Shown here: piece after piece, positions 7,473 to 14,257 of the stretch
Layout: each line of letters begins with the position of its first letter
Position numbering within the stretch: position 1 is the stretch's first letter
Assembly (NCBI GenBank): GCA_964402115.1
Contig: CAYOBW010000163.1
Span: 1 to 15,943 of the forward strand
Source of the DNA: CAYOBW01 sp964402115
GTDB taxonomy: Bacteria; Verrucomicrobiota; Kiritimatiellia; UBA8416; CAYOBW01
Length of the DNA: 15,943 bases
Direction: 5' to 3'
The notes under the pieces: model-generated
What the model was told of the DNA's origin: nothing
What the model saw: only the letters and a program-made list of their open reading frames with translations
Databases searched by the model: none
Made by a program: the position numbers and the translations under genes

Positions 7473-8978
7473 CTACCGGCCGGCGACCTGGAGCAGCGGC
7501 GCCAGCGCGTCCGCCCACACCTGGTAACCCTTGTCCGTGGGGTGGCAGAAGTCGCCCATGATTTCCCGCGAGAGGGTGCCGTCCGGCTTGAGCAGCCGGG
7601 GGCCGATGTCCAGGAACGTGATGCCGGGCGTCTGGCCGTATGCGGCGATGAGCTTGTTGATCCCGGCAATCTGGGCGCGGCGGGGGGCGTCGGGCTGCTC
7701 GTCGCGCGGGAAGACCGCCATCAGGATGATCCGGGCCGCGGGCGCCTTGGCGCGGATGCGGATGCAGATGGCGCGGATGCCCTCGGCGATCTCCGCCGGC
7801 GTGTTCTGCCGGGCGTTCGGCGTGCCGCTCGTGTTGTTCGTGCCGATGTGCAGGACGACCGCGCGCGGGTTGAGGCCGTCGAGCTCGCCGTGGTCGAGCC
7901 GCCACAGCACGTTCTGCGTGCGATCCCAGCCGAAGCCGAGGTTGAGCACGCGGTATCGGTCGAACGCGGCTGCCCACGCCCTGGGGCCGTTGACGTGGTT
8001 GGCTTTCGGCTCGCCGCCCCAGAAGTGGGTGATCGAGTCGCCGATGAGCACGATTTCCGGGTTGGCGGTCTGCGCGGCTTTCAGCACGTCGGCGTGGCGC
8101 GCCCACCAGTCGTACGAATCGTTCTCCAGCTTCGGCGCGGGCACGATGGCGGTGTTGGACGGCACGGTTACGCCGATCGGCTTGTCGCCCATCAGCTGCG
8201 CCAGCGTCGGCTCGAGCGCCTGCGCCCAGGCCTCCGCGCCGGCGAGGTTGGGGTGCAGCAGATCGGGCATGAGGTCCGTGTCGATCGTGCCGTCCAGGCG
8301 CAGGAACACGTGGCCCACGTCGAGCCAGAAGACCTGCTTGCCGTCGGCCAGCTGCGCCGTGAGCGCGCCGGCGCGGTGCGCGGTTTCGACGCACCGGGGG
8401 GAGCCGTGGAAGGCCACGTCGCCCACCGCCTTCTCCGCGTCGCCGCCCCGCGGGAAGATCCGCAGGATCAGGATCTTGGTCGCGGGGCAGCGCTGCCGGA
8501 GGCAATCCACGATGGCGCGGGTGCCTTCCAGGATCTGCTCCGGCGTGTGGGTGGTGGGGAAGTGCCGGTCATCGGTGTTGTTGGTGCCGATCAGGAGCAC
8601 GGCGGCTTTCGGCGACTGCCCGTCCAGCACGCCGTGCTGCAGGTTCCAGAGGATGTTCTCGATGCGCGCGCCGTTGAAGCCCAGGTTCAGGGCGCGGCGG
8701 GGGGCGTAGTGGCGCTCCCAGACCTCCTTGAGCCCGTCGTACCGGCCGTTCATCAGCTCGCCGACGGTGTGCGTGATCGAGTCGCCGATCAGCAGGAGGT
8801 TGAACTTCTCCTTCGCCGCCGCGGCCACCTTCTCGGCCAGCCGTCCCTCGGCCCCGCCCTGCGGCACGGGGATGGTGGCCGGATTCGGCGGGTTGACCGC
8901 GTCCGCCGCCCGCAGCGGCTGGGCGGCAAGGGCGAGGACGGCGAGGGTGGCGAGCGTGGCGCAGAGGGGCTGTCGCAT
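7473..8978 (-). CDS. Tandem-domain SGNH/GDSL hydrolase, secreted
   Basis: A 501-residue exported protein (signal peptide about 1-24, ending AAQPLRA) made of two SGNH hydrolase domains in a row. Domain 1 (about 55-262) has GDSITH (Ser67), NLGFNGARIENILW, GTNN (131-134) and DLLHP (Asp239, His242). Domain 2 (about 288-498) has GDSITH (Ser315), NLGFGWDRTQNVLW, GTNN (379-382) and DFCHP (Asp476, His479). Both therefore keep the Ser, Asn, Asp and His of blocks I, III and V. The sequences resemble the PAF acetylhydrolase 1B catalytic subunit type, a group that in polysaccharide-degrading bacteria includes acetyl esterases. Removal of O-acetyl groups from the glycan attacked by the neighbouring glycosidases is the likely role; the true substrate is unknown. 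The ATG at 8978 is preceded by AGGAG at about 11 bases. The gene lies 24 bp after GH89 and 19 bp before the next gene. Confidence 0.93.
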   Translation of the reverse strand: MRQPLCATLATLAVLALAAQPLRAADAVNPPNPATIPVPQGGAEGRLAEKVAAAAKEKFNLLLIGDSITHTVGELMNGRYDGLKEVWERHYAPRRALNLGFNGARIENILWNLQHGVLDGQSPKAAVLLIGTNNTDDRHFPTTHTPEQILEGTRAIVDCLRQRCPATKILILRIFPRGGDAEKAVGDVAFHGSPRCVETAHRAGALTAQLADGKQVFWLDVGHVFLRLDGTIDTDLMPDLLHPNLAGAEAWAQALEPTLAQLMGDKPIGVTVPSNTAIVPAPKLENDSYDWWARHADVLKAAQTANPEIVLIGDSITHFWGGEPKANHVNGPRAWAAAFDRYRVLNLGFGWDRTQNVLWRLDHGELDGLNPRAVVLHIGTNNTSGTPNARQNTPAEIAEGIRAICIRIRAKAPAARIILMAVFPRDEQPDAPRRAQIAGINKLIAAYGQTPGITFLDIGPRLLKPDGTLSREIMGDFCHPTDKGYQVWADALAPLLQVAGR

Positions 8979-9002
8979 GGTTGTCGGATCTCCTGACAGG
9001 GG

Positions 9003-11465
9003 CTACGGCGCGGCCGGCGGGACCGGCACACGCCGGCCCTTGCCAAAGCTTTCGGACGCGAAATCCAGGGTGTCTTTGTCGAGCATCTTGTGCGTGACGA
9101 CCTTGCCGTCGGCCGGGCGGACGGCCACGATCTTATCGCCCTTGAGCGACCAGGTGAAGCCATCGAACCACGGCAGCCTGGAGCCGCTTTTCCGGTAGCT
9201 CTGCAACGCGCCGTCGGCGCGGAATTCGCGCAGGTAGGTTGTGCCTTCGGCGGGGTATTCCCAGCAGCCGATGACATCCGCCGGGACGGGCTTGAAGGGG
9301 GGCGGATAGACGTCGCGCAGGAGCGGGGCGTACTTGGCCCTGAGTGCGCGGGCGACGGTCACGGCGTCGCCTGTCGGCGTGTCCGGGTAGGGGTTGTCCG
9401 CGTTCGTCCATGCCTGCTCGGCCGCGGCAAGCTTCGCGAGGAACGCGGCCTGGTCCAAAGGCTTCCCTGCGCGCAGCGCGCCGCCGAGGGCGTCGACGTA
9501 CAGCGCCCAGCGCATGCCGTAGTAATCCTTGACCAGGCCGTTCCACTGGCGGTTGGCGTAATCGTTGAGTTCCGAGCCGGGATTGTCATCCCACAGGGTG
9601 ATAAGCGTGCGCGCCTGCCACTCGTACAGCTTCCGTTCGGCCGGCGTTGTACCCCAGCTTCTTGCGTCGGCCAACCAGACGCCCAGGAGAAATTCGCGCC
9701 GGGTGCCGAGCAGCGTGTCGAGGTCCGTGAATAACGCAAGAAAGCGCCCGCCGTTCGCCTCGAACGCCGCGAGGTCCTGCCTCCCGGCGGCCGTCTTGAT
9801 GCGCTCGTAGAGTGCGCGGCCCAGATCGCCCAGCACCTGGCGCGTGATATCGGCCAGATCGTAGCGGTAGGCGTCGGATCCGGCGCACGCCGGCGCGGCG
9901 TCGAGGAGCGCCTCCCACGCCGGCACGAGGTCGGCGGCCTCGTACGGGATGCGGGTGTTGCCCCATGTCCGCGCCTTCTCGCCGCGCAGCGGCCGGGCCT
10001 GCAGGATCGCGTTCGAGGGCGTTTCGTGACGGTAGGGCACGCCGTACACGGTGGCCAGCAGGCCCTCCCACGCCCGGCTCGCCGGGGCGGAGTCCGTCCC
10101 GTAGCGGCGCCTGAGATAGGCGGGAAGCCACTCCGCCAGGTTCGCGGGCCTGCCGCGCCAGGCGCCTTCCTGCGCGAGCGCGTAGACGGCTGGTGCTTGA
10201 CCGTGCCCCTCCGGCGTGAAGGCCAGTCCCAGCAAGCGACCGCGCTTCGGGTTGGCGAGCGTTTCCGGAAACGCTTTCGCCAAGTGCGCGAGGTCGCCGT
10301 TGAGGTCCGTGTTGCCGCCGAAGTTATGCAGCAGGCACCAGGCCCAGGCCTTGCCGTTGAACGCGCCGTTGGGCCAGAAGGGGCGGTTCTCGGCCCACAG
10401 GTCCAACGCCAGCACGCGGTCGGCGGGAATGTCGGCGAGCATGTCGGCATTGGCCGTCTGCCAGCACATCTTGATCCAAACGGCCTGCGGATCGGCCGCG
10501 CACATGGCTGCGAACACGCGCCGGCCGCAGTCCGTGCGGTCGACGCCCGCCGCGTTGCCGCCCTCGTGAAACGGATCGGCCATGTAGAAACCCGCGCGGC
10601 CGAATAGTTTCTCCTGCTCCTGCATGAAGGTGGCGGCAAGCTTCGCGAAGATGGGATCCGTGGGGTCGAGCATGTCCGGTCGCTTGAAGCCGCACCAGCT
10701 TCCCTGGGGAATGACCCTTGTCTCCGGATGCCGCTTTGCGAAGCCGGTGGGCACCATGCCGTAGTAACCCTGGAGGACGGTCCGCATGCCGAGCTCCCGG
10801 GCGCGGTTGATGATCCGCTGCGCCAGCGCCACCCGCTGCGGCACCCAGGCCGCCGGCAGCTCGCCGCCGAACTGCTCCATGTTCTGCATGAAGGTCCACG
10901 GGAAATGCGCCGGACTGCCGAGCCACCGCCGGATCTCCTGCTCGGTGTAGCCGTATTGCGTGAAGGTGTTGATCCAGACCGCCTCCTGCCCCGTCATGAT
11001 GAAGGGCAGGTTGATGCCGTTCATGGCCAGCTCATCCAGTTCCCGCTGCCACCGCTCCCAGCCCCACCACGGCATGGTGTAGCCGAAGGTGCAGTAGTTG
11101 TACATGAGGCGGTATGGCACCGTCGCCACAATCCGCACCTTCGCCTGCGCCGCCGGCAGGACGGCCGGCAGGTCAAGCTGGCTCCCGCAGGCCGAGACTT
11201 CGCACCGCGCGGTGTACTTCAAGTACCAGTTGAAGCCCGCCGCGATGCTGACGCCATCGTTACCGCGCAGGACGATCTTCCCGTCCCGCGATTCGATCTC
11301 GAACACGTCGCGCCCCTCGTCGGCCGCGATGGTTTCGAGGACAAACTGGCTGGCTCGCTCCGGCAGCACCCGCTGCACAAGGCCCTGGGCCGCGTCGCCG
11401 GGGGCGGCGCCGGCGCAGGACGCCGCCAGGAAGACGGCCAGGATACTCCCGCATGTTCGTGTCAA
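9003..11465 (-). CDS. GH89 alpha-N-acetylglucosaminidase (NAGLU-like), secreted
   Basis: An 820-residue enzyme predicted to release alpha-linked GlcNAc, as in heparan sulfate or certain mucin O-glycans. Family marks are ARCEVSACGSQLDLP, NYCTFGYTMPWWGWERW, GMNGINLP-like AMNGINLP, TGQEAVW, GSWCGFKRPDMLDPTDPIF and YMADPFHEGG. The likely catalytic acids are Glu301 (in FHEGG) and Glu419 (in TPEGHGQ). Their spacing of 118 equals that of the two catalytic Glu I recall for Clostridium perfringens GH89. The N-terminal mixed domain is about 25-110, the barrel about 115-430 and the helical domain about 435-710. A further small beta-rich domain (about 728-812) follows. The start is TTG at 11465 rather than the ATG at 11564: a GGGGAGGT site stands six bases before the TTG, and a signal peptide begins directly there. 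Cys17 in LAASC may be a lipidation site. It is the first gene of the operon, divergent from the AraC regulator. Confidence 0.94.
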   Translation of the reverse strand: MTRTCGSILAVFLAASCAGAAPGDAAQGLVQRVLPERASQFVLETIAADEGRDVFEIESRDGKIVLRGNDGVSIAAGFNWYLKYTARCEVSACGSQLDLPAVLPAAQAKVRIVATVPYRLMYNYCTFGYTMPWWGWERWQRELDELAMNGINLPFIMTGQEAVWINTFTQYGYTEQEIRRWLGSPAHFPWTFMQNMEQFGGELPAAWVPQRVALAQRIINRARELGMRTVLQGYYGMVPTGFAKRHPETRVIPQGSWCGFKRPDMLDPTDPIFAKLAATFMQEQEKLFGRAGFYMADPFHEGGNAAGVDRTDCGRRVFAAMCAADPQAVWIKMCWQTANADMLADIPADRVLALDLWAENRPFWPNGAFNGKAWAWCLLHNFGGNTDLNGDLAHLAKAFPETLANPKRGRLLGLAFTPEGHGQAPAVYALAQEGAWRGRPANLAEWLPAYLRRRYGTDSAPASRAWEGLLATVYGVPYRHETPSNAILQARPLRGEKARTWGNTRIPYEAADLVPAWEALLDAAPACAGSDAYRYDLADITRQVLGDLGRALYERIKTAAGRQDLAAFEANGGRFLALFTDLDTLLGTRREFLLGVWLADARSWGTTPAERKLYEWQARTLITLWDDNPGSELNDYANRQWNGLVKDYYGMRWALYVDALGGALRAGKPLDQAAFLAKLAAAEQAWTNADNPYPDTPTGDAVTVARALRAKYAPLLRDVYPPPFKPVPADVIGCWEYPAEGTTYLREFRADGALQSYRKSGSRLPWFDGFTWSLKGDKIVAVRPADGKVVTHKMLDKDTLDFASESFGKGRRVPVPPAAP

Positions 11466-11471
11466 GCGTTT

Positions 11472-11479
11472 ACCTCCCC
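11472..11479 (-). promoter_or_regulatory. Shine-Dalgarno site that fixes the GH89 TTG start
   Basis: On the minus strand this reads GGGGAGGT, with six bases (AAACGC) before TTG at 11465-11463. No comparable site stands before the upstream in-frame ATG at 11564, and the 33 residues between them are Arg/Gly/Ala-rich and unlike a signal peptide. Confidence 0.8.
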
Positions 11480-11494
11480 GCTGCCCGCCTGGCT

Positions 11495-11521
11495 GCCCCC
11501 GGGTCGGCGCTCGCCGGGGGC
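11495..11521. promoter_or_regulatory. GC-rich hairpin in the operon leader
   Basis: GCCCCCGG (11495-11502) and CCGGGGGC (11514-11521) form a perfect 8-bp stem around an 11-base loop. In the minus-strand transcript it would lie in the untranslated leader, about 15 bases before the GH89 ribosome binding site. It lacks a U-run. It could affect translation or mRNA stability, or be chance in GC-rich DNA. Confidence 0.5.
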
Positions 11522-11607
11522 GCCGGGCGGCGGCGTGGCCGGCTCGTAAGACGTGCAGCCCCAACGCAGCTTCTCAAGGCCGGTAGACTGTCACAAACGA
11601 CTTCGGC

Positions 11608-11636
11608 TTGCGTTCCTGATGATACGACCGTACGAT
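11608..11636 (+). promoter_or_regulatory. Candidate leaderless promoter of the AraC gene
   Basis: TTGCGT (11608-11613) and TACGAT (11631-11636) are separated by exactly 17 bases. The -10-like box ends seven bases before the ATG at 11644, so transcription would begin at or next to the start codon. No Shine-Dalgarno sequence precedes this ATG, which fits a leaderless mRNA. The hexamers match the sigma-70 consensus only in part. Confidence 0.45.
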
Positions 11637-11643
11637 TTCGAAC

Positions 11644-12519
11644 ATGCTCAACATCCTCATCGATCCGTCGCGCGAGCGCAAGATCGCCGATCTGCGCACG
11701 CTGGGGATGCGCGACGTGATGACGCTCGGCCGCTACCGGTACGCCCACGCCCACCGGCCGCTCGAGCAGCACACGCACGGGGACATGTTCGAGATCTGCC
11801 TGCTGGACGAGGGCGTGCAGCCTTACATGGTCGCGGGCCGGGAGTTCGTGCTGCGCGGCGGGGATGTGCTGGTGACGTTTCCCAACGAGGTGCACGGCAC
11901 GGGCCGGAGCCCGGAGAACCGCGGGCGGCTCTACTGGCTGCTGGTACGGATGCCGCGGCGGCGCGAGCGCTTTCTGAACCTGCCGCCGCCGCAGGGGCAG
12001 CGCCTCGTGCGGGCGCTGCTGAGCCTCTCCCCGCGTCACTTCCGCGCCCCGCGCCATCTCAAGGCGCACCTGGAGCGGATCTTCGAGGCGTTCGAGCGGG
12101 AGGCGGATCCGTTTCGGCTCGCCGACATCCAGAACTGGGCCCTGCGCTTCATCCTGGATACCCTGCGGGCGGCCCCCGCGCGGGCGGTTCACCCGCTGAG
12201 CGCCGCCATCCGCCGCGCGCTGGCGTACGAGGAGGAGCACCTGTCCGACGGGGGGCTCTGGATCCCTGCGCTCGCCGCCGCGGCGGGGCTCTCGGTCTCG
12301 CACTTCAAGGCCCAGTTCAAGCGCGAGGTGGGCCTTACCCCGGGCAACCACCTCGTGCAGCGCCGCATCGAGCGGGCCCAGGCGCTGCTGCGCGCCTCCG
12401 CCGCCAGCATCACCAACGTGGCCATGCAGACCGGTTTTGCGAGCAGCCAGTACTTCGCCACGGCCTTCAAGCGGTACACGGGGCTGACGCCGGGACAGTA
12501 TCGGGCGGAGGGAGGGTGA
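11644..12519 (+). CDS. AraC-family transcriptional regulator
   Basis: A 291-residue cytoplasmic DNA-binding protein with the usual two-part layout. Residues about 38-105 form an AraC-type cupin ligand-binding domain (PLEQHTHGDMFEICLLDEG, with LRGGDVLVTFPNEVHG at 70-85). Residues about 190-288 are the double helix-turn-helix domain: first helix pair LWIPALAAAAGLSVSHFKAQF, second SITNVAMQTGFASSQYFATAF, closing with the family signature FKRYTGLTPGQYR. The effector is probably a sugar or glycan fragment, but the sequence does not show which. The ATG at 11644 lacks a ribosome binding site; an internal ATG at 11707 is a weaker alternative because it would remove the conserved-looking IDPSRERKIADLRTLG segment. 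Divergent orientation to the six-gene operon makes it the likely activator of that operon. Confidence 0.93.
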   Translation: MLNILIDPSRERKIADLRTLGMRDVMTLGRYRYAHAHRPLEQHTHGDMFEICLLDEGVQPYMVAGREFVLRGGDVLVTFPNEVHGTGRSPENRGRLYWLLVRMPRRRERFLNLPPPQGQRLVRALLSLSPRHFRAPRHLKAHLERIFEAFEREADPFRLADIQNWALRFILDTLRAAPARAVHPLSAAIRRALAYEEEHLSDGGLWIPALAAAAGLSVSHFKAQFKREVGLTPGNHLVQRRIERAQALLRASAASITNVAMQTGFASSQYFATAFKRYTGLTPGQYRAEGG

Positions 12520-12814
12520 GGGGTGAGCGGCCCGCGGCGACTCCCACACTTAACAAAGTGTGGGAGTCGGCGGGGCCCGGATTTTGGAGAGCGCCGCGCC
12601 GCGGGGGCGCATCCGCGCGTTGGTGGCTGGGGCGCCTGGCTGGTAGCCCCGCCTTCTCCGAAGGCGCGGGCCGCTGCTGGTGGGAAGACAGGCTGCGCCC
12701 GCGGCGCTACCGGGCGCTGGGCCTCGGAGAGGCCCGCGCTACGTGGAGCCTGGCGCTTGGTTGCAGGCGGGCGCCGGGCCACCGAATGTGGCGGAAAGAC
12801 AGGGAGGAACGCAC
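12520..12814. other. Non-coding, hairpin-rich spacer between the AraC and lipase genes
   Basis: No gene with a credible start is seen in these 295 bp. Besides the perfect stem-loop at 12538-12569, two shorter hairpins occur: 12651-12665 (GCCTTC, loop TCC, GAAGGC) and 12719-12735 (GGGCCTC, loop GGA, GAGGCCC). The segment between them has scattered repeats of the type GCGCTAC/GTAGC. The composition suggests dispersed intergenic repeats. A promoter for the lipase gene is expected here but I cannot point to one. Confidence 0.6.
12538..12569. terminator. Perfect 14-bp stem-loop after the AraC gene
   Basis: CGACTCCCACACTT (12538-12551) pairs without mismatch with AAGTGTGGGAGTCG (12556-12569) around the loop AACA. 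It begins 18 bases after the AraC stop, which suits a transcription terminator. No T-run follows on either strand, so it is not a canonical intrinsic terminator and may equally be a dispersed repeat or an mRNA-stabilising structure. Confidence 0.55.
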
Positions 12815-14245
12815 ATGCTTAAGCAGAATGTTGGCTGGTTGCGTCGGCGTTGGCCGATGGCGGTGCTGGGGTTGCTCGTCGGTCTGCTGCCCCCGCGCGG
12901 CGAAGCGGAAGCCACGTTCACGCTCTCGATCCAACCCGCGGGCGGGCAGGCGCGCCTGGCGTGGCCGGCGCTGAACGGCGGCGGGTGGGCGTACGGCGTG
13001 GAGTGCCGCACCTCGCTCGTGTTCGGCGCGTGGGGCCCCGTCGCGCCGGCCGACGCGTGGCCGACCTCCGGCGTGAGCTGTGTCACGGCGCCGGACGCCC
13101 GCGCCGCGTTCTACCGCGTGCGCGCCGCCAACCGGGGGCGGCTGGTCGAGACCAGGCTCCTGCGCACGGTGACCACCTTCGAGATGAACATGCTGCTCAT
13201 CGCCTACCAGATCACGGGGATCACGCCCCGCTACAACGTCAGGATCTACCGGATCCTGTACGAGACGTTCGACCCGCGCGGCCTCTCGACGCTGGCTTCC
13301 GGCGCGCTCGTGGTGCCCGTTGGCGCACCCGGCAGCCTGCCGCTGGTCTCGTACCAGCACGGCACGCAGTTCGAACAGACCGACGCCCCGTCCAATCCCG
13401 ACGCCAGCGACCAGCTCTTTGGCGTGATCATGGCGACGGACGGCTACGCGGTCACGCTTGCGGATTACCTGGGGCTCGGCACCAATTCGCCGGCCTTGCA
13501 CCCCTACCTGCACGCGCGCTCGGAGGCCACCGCCGCCGTGGACATGCTGCGCGCCGGCCGCGCGTACATGACGAACACGCTGGCGCTGCACCTCAACGGC
13601 AAGCTGTTCCTGGCCGGCTATTCGCAGGGCGGGCACGCGACGCTGGCGCTGCAGCGCGAGCTGGAGGATCGGCACGCCGTCGAGTTCCCGCTCACGGCCT
13701 CGGCCCCGATGGCCGGCCCGCACGACCTGTCGGGGACGATGGCGGAGAAGATCATCGGGCTGGAGGCGTACGGCGACCCGGCTTACGTGCCGTACCTGCT
13801 CTTCGGCTACAACGCGGTCTACCGGATGTTCGCCGCGCCGGCGGAGGTGCTGATGGAGCCCTACGCCACCCAGCTGCCGCCGCTGTTCGACGGACGCCAC
13901 GCCTCCTCCGAGATCAACGCCGTCATGCCGGCCGTGCCCGGCCTCATCTTCAAGCCGGCCTACATGGACGCCTTCGCGACGGACTCCAACCACATCTTCC
14001 GCGCGGCGCTGCGGTGCAACGACACCTACCGCTGGAAGCCGCGCGCGCCCATCCGCCTCTACCACTGCCCCGCGGACACCATCGTGCCGTTCGCCAACTC
14101 GCAGGTGGCGTGCTCGAACCTGCTGGCGAACGGCGCGACGAGCGTGCAGGTGCTCGACCCGACCCCCGGCACCGACCACGACCATGGCGACGGCGCCCTC
14201 CCGTGTTTCACCGCCGCCAAGGCCTGGTTCGATTCGCTGCGGTAG
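12815..14245 (+). CDS. Secreted alpha/beta-hydrolase, lipase/esterase-like
   Basis: A 476-residue exported hydrolase. The signal peptide is residues about 1-31 (LRRRWP followed by a Leu-rich core, cut near GEA). Residues about 33-104 form a small beta module ending AAFYRVRA, a type of N-terminal fibronectin-like segment frequent in secreted PVC proteins. The hydrolase domain spans about 115-476. The nucleophile elbow is GYSQGG (Ser270). Asp421 in HCPADTIVPFANS is the likely acid, and His455 or His457 in GTDHDHGDG the likely base. The layout resembles secretory lipases (LIP family, PF03583) and other large bacterial esterases; the natural ester is unknown. ATG 12815 is chosen because AGGGAGG stands seven bases upstream and the signal peptide starts there; a longer frame from 12680 has no ribosome binding site. 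It ends 12 bp before the convergent BNR_4 gene. Confidence 0.88.
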   Translation: MLKQNVGWLRRRWPMAVLGLLVGLLPPRGEAEATFTLSIQPAGGQARLAWPALNGGGWAYGVECRTSLVFGAWGPVAPADAWPTSGVSCVTAPDARAAFYRVRAANRGRLVETRLLRTVTTFEMNMLLIAYQITGITPRYNVRIYRILYETFDPRGLSTLASGALVVPVGAPGSLPLVSYQHGTQFEQTDAPSNPDASDQLFGVIMATDGYAVTLADYLGLGTNSPALHPYLHARSEATAAVDMLRAGRAYMTNTLALHLNGKLFLAGYSQGGHATLALQRELEDRHAVEFPLTASAPMAGPHDLSGTMAEKIIGLEAYGDPAYVPYLLFGYNAVYRMFAAPAEVLMEPYATQLPPLFDGRHASSEINAVMPAVPGLIFKPAYMDAFATDSNHIFRAALRCNDTYRWKPRAPIRLYHCPADTIVPFANSQVACSNLLANGATSVQVLDPTPGTDHDHGDGALPCFTAAKAWFDSLR

Positions 14246-14257
14246 GGGCGGCCGCCG

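Larger units (their letters stand above)
11466..11643. promoter_or_regulatory. Divergent intergenic region between the glycan operon and the AraC gene
   Basis: These 178 bp must hold the control sites of both the operon and the regulator. The part next to the AraC gene (about 11590-11643) is clearly less GC-rich than its surroundings, as expected for promoter DNA. A short direct repeat TACGA occurs at 11623-11627 and 11631-11635. No convincing pair of promoter hexamers is seen for the minus-strand operon, so it may need activation by the regulator. Confidence 0.6.

Noticed and set aside
4736..7561. A 941-codon open frame on the plus strand opposite the six-hairpin gene, and similar long antisense frames elsewhere
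   Set aside because: Arg/Gly/Ala/His-rich translation without domains or ribosome binding site. It is a by-product of GC-rich third codon positions in the true minus-strand gene.
11466..11564. N-terminal extension of GH89 to the ATG at 11564
   Set aside because: It lacks a ribosome binding site, has a low-complexity Arg/Gly sequence and would bury the signal peptide. TTG 11465 fits better.
11549..11596. TTGAGA and TTGTGA on the minus strand as -35 boxes for the glycan operon
   Set aside because: At 16-18 bases downstream no acceptable -10 box is present (ACGTCT, GAAGCT). An activator-dependent or different promoter is likelier.
12680..12814. Longer lipase frame starting at 12680
   Set aside because: No ribosome binding site there, and the signal peptide begins at ATG 12815 directly behind AGGGAGG.
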